A stretch of DNA of 15,611 nucleotides from an uncultured bacterium (lineage in GTDB: Bacteria; Cyanobacteriota; Vampirovibrionia; Gastranaerophilales; Gastranaerophilaceae): positions 1 to 15,611 of the forward strand of contig CASECH010000062.1 of NCBI GenBank assembly GCA_949286405.1, in the 5' to 3' direction. The position numbers and the translations under genes are program-made. Position 1 is the stretch's first letter, and each line of letters starts with the position of its first letter. Shown piece by piece: positions 6,762 to 14,309 of this stretch. The notes below the pieces were generated by a model that worked only from the letters and a program-made list of their open reading frames with translations, was not told the origin of the DNA and did not search any database.

Positions 6762-8624
6762 TTATTCAAGTACTATAGCTCTGAATGGGCAGCTTGCAAA
6801 ACAAGCTTCGCATTTAATACATTTTTCTTGATTAATGTGATGAGGATTTTTTACAGTGCCTTCAATTGCACCTACAGGGCAAGTTCTTGCGCATTTTGTA
6901 CAACCTTTACATAGAGCTTCATTAATTACTACTTTTTTCATTGCTGTACAAACTCCTGCAGGACATTTTTTGTCTTTAATATGTGCGATATATTCATCCC
7001 TGAAATATTTTAATGTTGATAATACAGGGTTTGGTGCAGTTTTTCCAAGCCCGCATAAAGATCCGTCTTTTACAGCATGAGCGAGTTCTTCAAGAGTATC
7101 TAAATCACTCATTTCTCCTTTCCCTGCAACAATTTTTTCAAGAATTTTCAACATATTTTTTGTACCTTCTCTACACGGTACGCATTTTCCACAACTTTCG
7201 TGTTGTGTAAAATTCATGAAAAATCTAGCAACTTCAACAATACAAGTTTTTTCACTCATAACAACAAGACCGCCTGAGCCTACCATTGCTCCTGCTTTAA
7301 TTAGGTTGTCATAATCCATAGGGATATCAAGATGTTCTTCTGTAAGGCATCCTCCTGAAGGTCCTCCGATTTGTACGGCTTTGAATTTTTTACCATCTCT
7401 CATTCCACCGCCGATATCGAATACAATTTCTCTTAAAGTTGTACCCATTGGAACTTCTATTAAGCCTGTGTTATTTACTTCTCCTGTAAGAGCAAATGTT
7501 TTTGTACCTTTTGAAGTTTCTGTTCCCATTTTAGCAAACCAATCTGCTCCATTTAGTAGTATCACAGGAACGTTAGCAAGTGTTTCGACGTTATTAATTA
7601 AAGTTGGTCTGCCAAATAGTCCCTTATTTGCAGGGAATGGCGGTTTTGGTCTTGGCATTCCACGTTCACCTTCAATGGAAGCTATTAGAGCTGTTTCTTC
7701 TCCGCATACAAATGCTCCAGCTCCCTCTTTGATATGAATTTCAAGAGAAAAATCACTTCCCATTATATTTTTACCGAGGAAGTTTCTTTCTTCAGCATCT
7801 TTTATTGCTTTTCTCAGACGTTTAATTGCAAGAGGATATTCTGCTCTAACATATATATAAGCTTCATCTGCACCTATTGCATATGCCGCAATAGCGATAC
7901 CTTCAAGTAGTTTATGAGGATCCCCTTCCATTACGGATCTATCCATAAAGGCACCAGGATCACCTTCATCTCCGTTACATACGACATATGATTTGCCGCC
8001 TCGATTTGCAGCTGTAAATCTCCATTTACGGCCGGTAGGGAAACCTCCGCCTCCACGACCTCTTAGTCCGGATTTTTCGATTGTTTCGATAACTGTATCT
8101 GGATTTCCTTCTTCTAAAACATTTGCAAGTGCTTCATAGCCTCTTACAGCTATTGCTTCATCAATACATTCTGCGTTTATGTTTCCGCAGTTTGCAAGTG
8201 CTGTTCTTGTTTGTTTCGCGTAGAAATTTATGTGAGCATCATCAAGTACTTTTTCATGGGTTTTGGGATCTACATAAAGTAAGCGTTCTACAGGTTTGTC
8301 ATTTTTTATATGACTTTCATAAATTTCTTCTACATCTTTTTCTTTAACTTTTACATATGTGACGTGTTTGTCAGGTATTACAACAAGTACACCTTGTTCA
8401 CAAAAGCCATGACAGCCTGTCGGTACTGTTGTCATTTTATCGTAATCTGATAAAATTGAAACATTTGCCCCCAGCTCTTTGAATTTTTCAATTACTTTTA
8501 AAGATCCGTTTGCAACACAACCTGTACCTGCACAAACAAGTACTCTCAGTCCTTGTTTTTTTACAAGTTCTTGAGCTTTTTTTTGTTCTTCTTTTATGTC
8601 AATATTTAGTGCTGTTTTTTCCAT
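6762..8624 (-). CDS. hydB: [FeFe]-hydrogenase flavin/NADH subunit HydB (NuoF-like)
   Basis: Soluble NAD(H)- and FMN-binding subunit that links the hydrogenase to NADH and probably ferredoxin. At 620 residues it is close to the usual HydB length. Domains: N-terminal thioredoxin-like 2Fe-2S (C31, C36, C71, C75); NuoF core with the glycine-rich GLRGRGGGGFPTG (186-198), FMN/NADH-site NGDEGDPGAFMDRS (217-230) and GAGAFVCGEETAL (301-313); the 4Fe-4S site C478, C481, C484 and C524; then a C-terminal 2x[4Fe-4S] ferredoxin domain (C572/575/578/582 and C602/605/608/612). An additional pair, C554 and C559, precedes that domain and is common in this family. The start ATG overlaps the hydC stop by one base (TAATG), and its strong SD AAGGAGG lies inside hydC, so translation is coupled. 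This domain set is that of electron-bifurcating HydABC enzymes, but bifurcation itself is inferred. Confidence 0.95.
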   Translation of the reverse strand: MEKTALNIDIKEEQKKAQELVKKQGLRVLVCAGTGCVANGSLKVIEKFKELGANVSILSDYDKMTTVPTGCHGFCEQGVLVVIPDKHVTYVKVKEKDVEEIYESHIKNDKPVERLLYVDPKTHEKVLDDAHINFYAKQTRTALANCGNINAECIDEAIAVRGYEALANVLEEGNPDTVIETIEKSGLRGRGGGGFPTGRKWRFTAANRGGKSYVVCNGDEGDPGAFMDRSVMEGDPHKLLEGIAIAAYAIGADEAYIYVRAEYPLAIKRLRKAIKDAEERNFLGKNIMGSDFSLEIHIKEGAGAFVCGEETALIASIEGERGMPRPKPPFPANKGLFGRPTLINNVETLANVPVILLNGADWFAKMGTETSKGTKTFALTGEVNNTGLIEVPMGTTLREIVFDIGGGMRDGKKFKAVQIGGPSGGCLTEEHLDIPMDYDNLIKAGAMVGSGGLVVMSEKTCIVEVARFFMNFTQHESCGKCVPCREGTKNMLKILEKIVAGKGEMSDLDTLEELAHAVKDGSLCGLGKTAPNPVLSTLKYFRDEYIAHIKDKKCPAGVCTAMKKVVINEALCKGCTKCARTCPVGAIEGTVKNPHHINQEKCIKCEACFASCPFRAIVLE

Positions 8625-9118
8625 TATTTTTCCTCCTTGATAAGCATATCTAACACCATTGTTATTGCGTCAGAAGTCATTTGAGGATAAACTTTTTCAT
8701 TAATAACAACAACAGGAGCAAGACCACATGCTCCAAGACAGCTCACTGTTTCTAAAGAGAATAGTCCATTGTCACTTGTAAGTTGCCCTTCAGGCATATT
8801 TAATTTTGCTCTAATCGCGTTGAGTACAGGCATTGAGCCTCTTACGTGGCAAGCTGTACCATCACATACTTTAATTTCGTATTTCCCTTTTGGCTCTAAA
8901 GAAAATTGAGCATAGAATGTTGCTACTCCAAAAACTGTTGCAGGAGATAGACCTTCTATTTTTGTACCGATATAGATTAAAGCTTCTTCAGGTAAGTATC
9001 GGTAAACTTCCTGTACTTTTTGCAAAATCGCTATCAGGTTAGATTTTTTACAACCATATGAGTTGATAATTTCATCTAACTTACATGTGTCGATTTTGTG
9101 AGGATTTTCTACACTCAT
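8624..9118 (-). CDS. hydC: [FeFe]-hydrogenase subunit HydC (NuoE-like, 2Fe-2S)
   Basis: Thioredoxin-fold 2Fe-2S subunit that partners HydB for electron transfer, equivalent to NuoE of complex I and HndA of Desulfovibrio. At 164 residues it has the family length. Residues 1-70 form the helical bundle, with the typical LPEEALIYIGTKIEGLS and FGVATFYAQFSLEPKGKY stretches. The cluster ligands are C85, C90, C127 and C131 (CDGTACHVRGS and SCLGACGLAP). It is the first gene of the operon. The start ATG has SD AGGAG six bases upstream. A good promoter and an inverted repeat lie 35-98 bases upstream of the start. Confidence 0.95.
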   Translation of the reverse strand: MSVENPHKIDTCKLDEIINSYGCKKSNLIAILQKVQEVYRYLPEEALIYIGTKIEGLSPATVFGVATFYAQFSLEPKGKYEIKVCDGTACHVRGSMPVLNAIRAKLNMPEGQLTSDNGLFSLETVSCLGACGLAPVVVINEKVYPQMTSDAITMVLDMLIKEEK

Positions 9119-9152
9119 CTCACACTCCTATATAATAATGATAATTAACCCC

Positions 9153-9179
9153 GATTGTATCAAAGGACCATATACAATC
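9153..9179. repeat. Inverted repeat at the start of the hydCBA transcript (possible operator)
   Basis: GATTGTAT (9153-9160) and ATACAATC (9172-9179) are perfect 8-base inverted repeats with an 11-base spacer. Relative to the predicted transcription start near 9181, the repeat covers roughly +2 to +28, a classic position for a repressor site; it could also fold as an mRNA 5' hairpin. It is not the TTGTGAA-N4-TTCACAA type bound by Rex. The regulator is unknown. Confidence 0.5.
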
Positions 9180-9187
9180 TTAACCAA

Positions 9188-9216
9188 ATTATCTCATATT
9201 AATATTTTTTATGCAA
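9188..9216 (-). promoter_or_regulatory. Sigma70-like promoter for hydCBA
   Basis: On the minus strand TTGCAT (9211-9216) and GATAAT (9188-9193) are spaced by exactly 17 bases. The predicted start is near 9181 and the leader is about 60 bases long. The promoter sits in the 121-base gap after nth. I see no terminator for the nth transcript there, so some readthrough into hydCBA is possible. Confidence 0.72.
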
Positions 9217-9239
9217 GTTATTTATTTTAAGTATCATTT

Positions 9240-9878
9240 TTATAAATTTTTCTCACAGTATTTGGATATTGGGCATCTATCACACAAAGGTTTTATCGGT
9301 TTGCATATATTTTGACCGTGAGTTACAAGTAGTGTATTTATATCAATCCAGTATTTTTGAGGTAATTTTTCTCTAAGTATAAATTCTGTTTCATCAGGAG
9401 TTTTGGTTTTTATATACCCGAGTCTGTTAAAAATTCTATGAACATGTACATCTACACATATTGCCGGTTCGTTAAATCCTAATGAAATTGTTAAGTTGGC
9501 AGTTTTTCTACCAACCCCTTTAAATTTAGTCAATTCTTCAATAGAATTTGGAACTTGAGAATCATATTTCTCAACTAATTCTTTAGATAATTCTATTATT
9601 TGTTTAGCTTTGTTTGCATAGAATCCAACTGGATAAATAGCTTTTTCGAGTTTTTTAACATCGCATTTGGCAAAGTCTTTAGGAGTTTTGCCTAATTTGA
9701 GCATTCTTAAAGTCGCAGGGTACGTTGTTTTGTCATTAGTTCTCAGACTTAGTATACAAGCTATGAGAACAAGATAGGGATCTTTAAATGAATCCATTAA
9801 AAGAACAAAATCACTTTTAGGTTGATCTGCTTCCTTTAACATTTTTACAATACTATCAATATCAGTCGTTTTATTCAC
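9240..9878 (-). CDS. nth: Endonuclease III (Nth), DNA glycosylase/AP lyase
   Basis: Base-excision repair enzyme that removes oxidised pyrimidines and cleaves the abasic site. At 212 residues it matches E. coli Nth (211). The helix-hairpin-helix FKGVGRKTAN carries the catalytic lysine K125, and VDVHVHR carries the catalytic aspartate D143. Four C-terminal cysteines (C192, C199, C202, C208; spacing C-x6-C-x2-C-x5-C) hold the 4Fe-4S cluster. The start is a GTG at 9878 that overlaps the end of lpxK by 8 bases, with GAGG eight or nine bases upstream; the next in-frame ATG (codon 13) would trim the first helix. The DNA-wedge region reads LSLRTND, where E. coli has LSAQATD with Gln41; the SLRT type is seen in some other bacterial and archaeal homologues. 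It is the last gene of the mlaD-lpxK-nth unit, functionally unrelated to its neighbours. Confidence 0.95.
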   Translation of the reverse strand: MNKTTDIDSIVKMLKEADQPKSDFVLLMDSFKDPYLVLIACILSLRTNDKTTYPATLRMLKLGKTPKDFAKCDVKKLEKAIYPVGFYANKAKQIIELSKELVEKYDSQVPNSIEELTKFKGVGRKTANLTISLGFNEPAICVDVHVHRIFNRLGYIKTKTPDETEFILREKLPQKYWIDINTLLVTHGQNICKPIKPLCDRCPISKYCEKNL

Positions 9879-10890
9879 TTAGCAGGTCCTCTACATTTAT
9901 TATTGTTTTAAGTTTAAGAGCGTAAATGTTATCTTTACCAAAACTTTTTAGTTTCACGGCATCTTTTTCTGTAGTGACAATATTTCCTTTTACACTTTTT
10001 ATATCTTCTAATGTATATTGATGATGGTCATCAAATGGTATCATCTCTTTTACATTATAATCTTTAAGAAAGTCAAAAAATTGTCCAGGTTGTCCTATCG
10101 CACATATTGCAGTAACCTCAGATTCTAAGGGAAGTCTTTCTCCTGTTTTTATATTATAAATATAATCCGGTTCGGTTTTGCATATATAAGTTGGAATTTT
10201 CATTCGTTTTGCAGTTATCTTAACTATTTTTTCAGCTCTTGTATGGTCAATATTTTTACTTACAATGACCATTTTACTTATTCTTTTGAAAGCTTCTGTT
10301 CCTTCTCTTAGTGGACCTGCAGGAAGAAGTTTTTCGTTGCCGAAACCTTTTTCGCTATCCATTAACACAATATCTAAATCCCTGTGTAGTTTTCTGTGTT
10401 GGAAACCGTCGTCTAAAATAATTTTTGTTACTGCATAATTTTTTATAGCATACTCACAAGCTTTATAGCGATTTTTACAAGTTAGCACATACGCACCTTT
10501 GGTATTTTCTGCAAGCCAATAAGGTTCGTCTCCTGCTAGTTGTGCATTATAAAAAATATTCTTTCCATCAGATATAATGTTTATATTTTCGTTTGAAAGT
10601 TTTCCACCATATCCTCGAGAAATTATTGCGACTTTTTCTCCTTTTACAATGAGGTATTTTGCAATTTCAGAAACAACAGGTGTTTTTCCGACCCCTCCTG
10701 TTGTTATATTGCCCACGGATATAACGTATGCTTGAACTTTTTTAGGCTTAAGGATTTTTCTATCATAGAGCAGATTTTTTAGACTGCTGCCAATACCGTA
10801 GAAGATTGAACAAAATTCTAAAAATTTTACCAAAACTCCGCTTGCATTTTTATTATAATGTATGTTTGTTATTTCTGTTTTTAAATTCAT
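9871..10890 (-). CDS. lpxK: Tetraacyldisaccharide 4'-kinase (LpxK)
   Basis: Inner-membrane-associated kinase that phosphorylates the 4' position of the lipid A precursor to give lipid IVA; its presence implies an outer membrane with lipid A. At 339 residues it fits the family (about 310-350). The Walker A region is SVGNITTGGVGKTPVV (58-73). Other LpxK signatures are SRGYGG (91-96), GDEPYWLA (120-127), DDGFQHRKLHRDLD (160-173) and LPAGPLRE (189-196), all intact. Residues 20-40 form the amphipathic/hydrophobic N-terminal helix that anchors the enzyme to the membrane. It lies 12 bases after the MCE gene and overlaps nth by 8 bases, so the three genes form one transcription unit. SD AGGA precedes the ATG by about ten bases. 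Confidence 0.95.
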   Translation of the reverse strand: MNLKTEITNIHYNKNASGVLVKFLEFCSIFYGIGSSLKNLLYDRKILKPKKVQAYVISVGNITTGGVGKTPVVSEIAKYLIVKGEKVAIISRGYGGKLSNENINIISDGKNIFYNAQLAGDEPYWLAENTKGAYVLTCKNRYKACEYAIKNYAVTKIILDDGFQHRKLHRDLDIVLMDSEKGFGNEKLLPAGPLREGTEAFKRISKMVIVSKNIDHTRAEKIVKITAKRMKIPTYICKTEPDYIYNIKTGERLPLESEVTAICAIGQPGQFFDFLKDYNVKEMIPFDDHHQYTLEDIKSVKGNIVTTEKDAVKLKSFGKDNIYALKLKTIINVEDLLSE

Positions 10891-10902
10891 TTCAGAAGTT
10901 TC

Positions 10903-12264
10903 CTAGAACATTAATCTCCATAATAAAAATCTTTTGTTTAATTTTTCAGAGAATTTTCTTAAATTGCAAGTTGTAACTCTTGTATCTTCTATTATAGTCT
11001 GTAATTCAGTTTTCTTTTCCGGAGTAAGAGCATTTACCGTATTTAATGTTGTAGAAATATCTGTCATAGCAGTATTTACGTTTGCAACAGCTCTGTTAAT
11101 ATCTTTTTTCAATTGGTCATCTTTTGTAAGAGAATTTACGTAACCGCTTATTTCATTTACGTTGTGAGCAATTTCTCTGAAATCGTTAGCCATTTGTTGA
11201 GCTTCTTGTTCGTTTCCAAATAATTTGTTCAAGTTTTGTGACAACTTATCAACAGAATCAGCTGTTGAGTACATTGTAGTCTTGAATTTTGGATCACCAA
11301 TTATAGAGTTCAAGTTATATGAAAGTTGGTTGAAGTCAGTAGTAGCCTTATCCATCATAACCATCAATTGGTCAATGTCTCCGCGAGAACTGTCAATCAA
11401 ACTGTTAAGTTTGTTCATTGTAACACTTGTCTGTCCGGTAAGTGCGTTTATATTTTTTACAGAAAGTTTTAATTCCGCAATTACTTCATCTGACAACAAG
11501 TCATTAATTTTTCTGTTTGTTTCTGTTAATGATTCTGCAGCTCTGTATTGCCAATCCATAAAATCAGCTATTCTCATCGGTTCTATAACCGTATATGGAG
11601 AATTTTGTTTTGGATAAGGCAAAGTGATATCATCAAGTGTTGATATCCTTAATTTATATTTCCCGTCAGTTTTTATAGCTTTACCTTTCAAAAATTCAGG
11701 CAGAATGAGGCCTGGTAAATCTATTACATAATCTACTTTATATGCAAAATTTGTTTTAATAGTATCTCTTAAGTTATATGGAATTGCATTTTTAGAAATA
11801 ACTTCAATATTTCTAATTTTACCTACATCGTAAAATTTATTATCAAGTTTCATTTCTACTTTATCATCTTTATATAATATGTCTTTATTAAGCATTGGTA
11901 TATATACAGTTCTGATCTTTGGAGGAGTTATTTCAAGGAACAATTCTCCTATAAGTCCGGTTTGTTGTATTGAAAAAACAGATGCTTTAGGTATTTTTAT
12001 GCGAGGTTCTGTAATTACAAATTTAACATTTACATAGCTGTTGTCACCGTTTATTACAGGGGTTATTTCTTCTACCTGACCAACTCTAAGTCCCATCATC
12101 TGAACTCCTGCTCCAGGTCGCATGCCGTTTACATCTTTGAACTGCACTTCTATTCTTGAACCGGAAGAAAAAGCTCTGCCTTTAACTCTCAAAACGACGC
12201 CAAGTAATAATACTAATGCTAAAAGCGTTAAAAGCCCTACCTTAAAAGATGATGAAAATTTCAT
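10903..12264 (-). CDS. MCE/MlaD-family lipid-transport protein
   Basis: Predicted inner-membrane-anchored periplasmic protein of the MlaD/Mce/TGD2 family, which forms hexameric rings that pass phospholipids or other lipids between membranes. The 453 residues contain one N-terminal membrane helix (about 8-25) and one MCE domain (about 37-115; FKDVNGMRPGAGVQMMGLRVG, then the pore-loop TGLIGELFLEITPP). A middle domain follows (about 116-225) that I do not recognise. The long C-terminal helical region (about 235-440) is rich in Asn, Ser, Thr, Leu and Asp, and the protein ends in a basic-aromatic tail RFLLWRLMF. E. coli MlaD has only 183 residues, so this is the longer Mce-like form. The ATPase and permease partners (MlaF, MlaE) are not in the window. 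It is the first gene of the lpxK-nth unit, with an AGGAAGG SD. The lipid cargo cannot be read from sequence. Confidence 0.88.
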   Translation of the reverse strand: MKFSSSFKVGLLTLLALVLLLGVVLRVKGRAFSSGSRIEVQFKDVNGMRPGAGVQMMGLRVGQVEEITPVINGDNSYVNVKFVITEPRIKIPKASVFSIQQTGLIGELFLEITPPKIRTVYIPMLNKDILYKDDKVEMKLDNKFYDVGKIRNIEVISKNAIPYNLRDTIKTNFAYKVDYVIDLPGLILPEFLKGKAIKTDGKYKLRISTLDDITLPYPKQNSPYTVIEPMRIADFMDWQYRAAESLTETNRKINDLLSDEVIAELKLSVKNINALTGQTSVTMNKLNSLIDSSRGDIDQLMVMMDKATTDFNQLSYNLNSIIGDPKFKTTMYSTADSVDKLSQNLNKLFGNEQEAQQMANDFREIAHNVNEISGYVNSLTKDDQLKKDINRAVANVNTAMTDISTTLNTVNALTPEKKTELQTIIEDTRVTTCNLRKFSEKLNKRFLLWRLMF

Positions 12265-12303
12265 TTATATCCCTTCCTATTTGTATTGCATAATAATGAA
12301 ATT

Positions 12304-12333
12304 ATTGTAGCAAAAACAACATAATAAAGTAAA
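12304..12333 (-). promoter_or_regulatory. Sigma70-like promoter for mlaD-like, lpxK and nth
   Basis: On the minus strand TTTACT (12328-12333) and TACAAT (12304-12309) are separated by 18 bases, and the -10 is preceded by TGC (extended -10). Transcription would start near 12297, with a leader of about 33 bases. The promoter lies in the 87-base gap after the transglycosylase gene. Confidence 0.65.
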
Positions 12334-12351
12334 GCCTTTAATATAATTTAA

Positions 12352-13080
12352 TTATAGATAGTTGGCTAGTATATTTCTTACATAATTTTGGGTTTCTTTG
12401 TAGGGAGGAACTCCATCGTATTTATCGACTGCATTAGGACCCGCATTGTAAGCTGCGAGTGCTAAAATTACATTACCGTTATATTTATTTAGCATTGATT
12501 TTAAATATCTTATACCACCATCAAGATTTTGTACTGGATTATAGGCATTATTTACTCCAAGACTCTTAGCAGTAGAAGGCATTAATTGCATCAATCCCAT
12601 AGCTCCTGCTTTCGATTTTGCATTCGGATTAAATCCTGATTCTTGTTTAATTAAAGCTTTTACAAGATTTTCATCCACCCCATGTTTTTTAGACATTTGT
12701 GATACTAAATCAAGTATTTGTGCCTTAGTTGACGCAGAATTTGTTCTCACTGCACCAGTCGCTGCGGCAGCCTCTTGTAAAGCATTATTTAGACTAACTG
12801 ATGGGTTGTTTTGGACTATATTAGCATTTACTTTTAGGGATTGAGGATTAAGCAATAAAGTTCCAAAGTCACTCCTTGTAGTACTTTGTAGAACTTTTTC
12901 AAATGAAGGAGAATTTATTTTTCTTTCACCTACATTATTCGGATAAATAGTATCAAGAGGATTTTGAGGAGTTTGTACTCCTTCCATATTTTTTTGAAAG
13001 TTAGTTAATTGTGCATAGCGTTGCATTGCAGCTGTCTGACCGCCTGAATTTAATAAATTTTGTATAAATTGTGAAAACAT
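12352..13080 (-). CDS. Lytic transglycosylase (SLT domain, Slt70/MltC-like fold)
   Basis: Predicted murein lytic transglycosylase of 242 residues that cleaves the MurNAc-GlcNAc bond to give 1,6-anhydro ends. The catalytic domain fills the C-terminal half (about 120-242). The catalytic glutamate is E147 in KQESGFNP. The family motifs GLMQLMP (162-168), NLDGGIRYL (185-193) and AAYNAGP (209-215) and a closing tyrosine-rich segment (NYVRNIL) are all present. The N-terminal 118 residues are Gln/Asn/Ser-rich, with no recognisable domain. There is no hydrophobic signal peptide or membrane helix, so the export route is unclear. The 147 bases upstream (13081-13227) are AT-rich and show no convincing promoter, and I see no terminator for queA there. 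The SD is weak (GGATTAGG), so the start is less certain than the domain call. Confidence 0.9.
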   Translation of the reverse strand: MFSQFIQNLLNSGGQTAAMQRYAQLTNFQKNMEGVQTPQNPLDTIYPNNVGERKINSPSFEKVLQSTTRSDFGTLLLNPQSLKVNANIVQNNPSVSLNNALQEAAAATGAVRTNSASTKAQILDLVSQMSKKHGVDENLVKALIKQESGFNPNAKSKAGAMGLMQLMPSTAKSLGVNNAYNPVQNLDGGIRYLKSMLNKYNGNVILALAAYNAGPNAVDKYDGVPPYKETQNYVRNILANYL

Positions 13081-13227
13081 ACTACCTAATCCGTCCCGTT
13101 TTTCTATAATTCAAATATTTTTTAGAGAATACCTCTCCCACCAATTTTATTCTACTTTCAATTGGATTTTTGTGTATCCTCTATTTGAATTAATGATTTT
13201 TAGAAAAAAGGCAAAATTATAATCAAA

Positions 13228-14289
13228 TTACATAATATACATGCAATCACCATATGAGAAAAATCTGTAGTTATTTTCAACAGCTTCTTTATATGCATCG
13301 AATATAAAATCTTTTCCAGCAAGGGCACTTACCAACATTAATAAAGTTGATTTAGGTAAATGAAAATTTGTAATCAAATTGTCTATTACTTTAAAATCAT
13401 ATGGCGGGTATATAAATAGTTCTGAATGGTCATGGCAAGGTTTTATACATCCGTATTTTTGATATGCAGTCTCAAGAGTTCTAACTGTTGTTGTTCCGAC
13501 TGCAATAATTTTTCTGCCTGTTTGTTTTGCATCATTAATTTGTTCTGCAGCTTTTTGAGATATTTCAAAAGTTTCTGAATGCATTTTGTGTTCAAGGATA
13601 TTTTCACACTGAACGGGTCTGAAAGTTCCAAGTCCGACATTTAATGTTACATATGCCAATTCCACACCTTTTTCTTGTAATCTATTTAGAATTTCTTGTG
13701 TAAAATGCAAACCTGCTGTCGGAGCAGCAACTGAGCCTTCATCTTTTGCATATACTGTCTGATATCTTTCAAAATCAAGTTTTTTTAAATCTTCATTAGG
13801 TATTTTTCTTTCAATGTAAGGAGGTAGTGGTATTTGACCGTTTCGATGAAGTATATCAAGGACATTATTTCCTTCAAATAACAATTCAACAAGCCATTCT
13901 CCGTTTTCTTCAAGTCTTTCTATGGCTTTTACGGATAACTCATCACTTATTTTTATTATTGTATCCGGTTTAACTCTCTTTGATGGTTTTATTAAAACAT
14001 CCCATAAATGCTGATTATTATTTTCTTCTTTGGCTTGTTTTAGAAGAAAAACTTCAATTTTAGCTCCTGTATCCTTTTGTCCTATAAGTCTTGCAGGTAG
14101 AACCTTTGTGTTGTTCATAACAAGTAAGCTGTTTTCATCAATAAGATCTACAATGTCATAAAAATGTTTATGAGAAATGGTTTTATCCTTTCTGGATAAA
14201 ACCATCATCTTTGAATTTTCTCTTTTATCTGCTGGCATTTGTGCAATTAATTTTTCGGGTAATTTGTAATCATATTCTGATAATAACAT
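13228..14289 (-). CDS. queA: tRNA preQ1(34) S-adenosylmethionine ribosyltransferase-isomerase (QueA)
   Basis: Transfers and isomerises the ribosyl part of SAM onto preQ1 at the wobble position of GUN-anticodon tRNAs, giving epoxyqueuosine. At 353 residues it is a typical length. The start MLLSEYDYKLPEKLIAQMP is characteristic. Other signatures are NNTKVLPARL (59-68), EGSVAAPTAGLHFT (184-197), TLNVGLGTFRPV (215-226), HKMHSE (234-239), AVGTTTVRTLE (263-273) and NFHLPKSTLLMLVSA (308-322). It starts 20 bases after the yidC stop and is probably co-transcribed with it. The SD is modest (AAAGG, about eleven bases away). Another ATG seven bases upstream is out of frame. Other queuosine genes are not in the window. 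Confidence 0.96.
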   Translation of the reverse strand: MLLSEYDYKLPEKLIAQMPADKRENSKMMVLSRKDKTISHKHFYDIVDLIDENSLLVMNNTKVLPARLIGQKDTGAKIEVFLLKQAKEENNNQHLWDVLIKPSKRVKPDTIIKISDELSVKAIERLEENGEWLVELLFEGNNVLDILHRNGQIPLPPYIERKIPNEDLKKLDFERYQTVYAKDEGSVAAPTAGLHFTQEILNRLQEKGVELAYVTLNVGLGTFRPVQCENILEHKMHSETFEISQKAAEQINDAKQTGRKIIAVGTTTVRTLETAYQKYGCIKPCHDHSELFIYPPYDFKVIDNLITNFHLPKSTLLMLVSALAGKDFIFDAYKEAVENNYRFFSYGDCMYIM

Positions 14290-14309
14290 TTTGCATTATG
14301 CCTTTCTTA

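Noticed and set aside
7381..7737. 118-residue open frame on the plus strand opposite hydB
   Set aside because: Antisense to the conserved NuoF core and without family features; a shadow of the real gene.
9153..9179. Rex-type operator before the hydrogenase genes
   Set aside because: The half-sites (GATTGTAT/ATACAATC) and 11-base spacer do not match TTGTGAA-N4-TTCACAA; the repeat is kept as an unassigned site.
11225..11617. 130-residue open frame on the plus strand opposite the MCE gene
   Set aside because: It is antisense to a well-supported gene, has no recognisable domain and no good SD; it follows from the codon bias of the real gene.
13141..13165. CCAATT...AATTGG inverted repeat between queA and the transglycosylase gene
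   Set aside because: Only 6 AT-rich base pairs with a 13-base loop and no U-tract; indistinguishable from chance in such AT-rich DNA.
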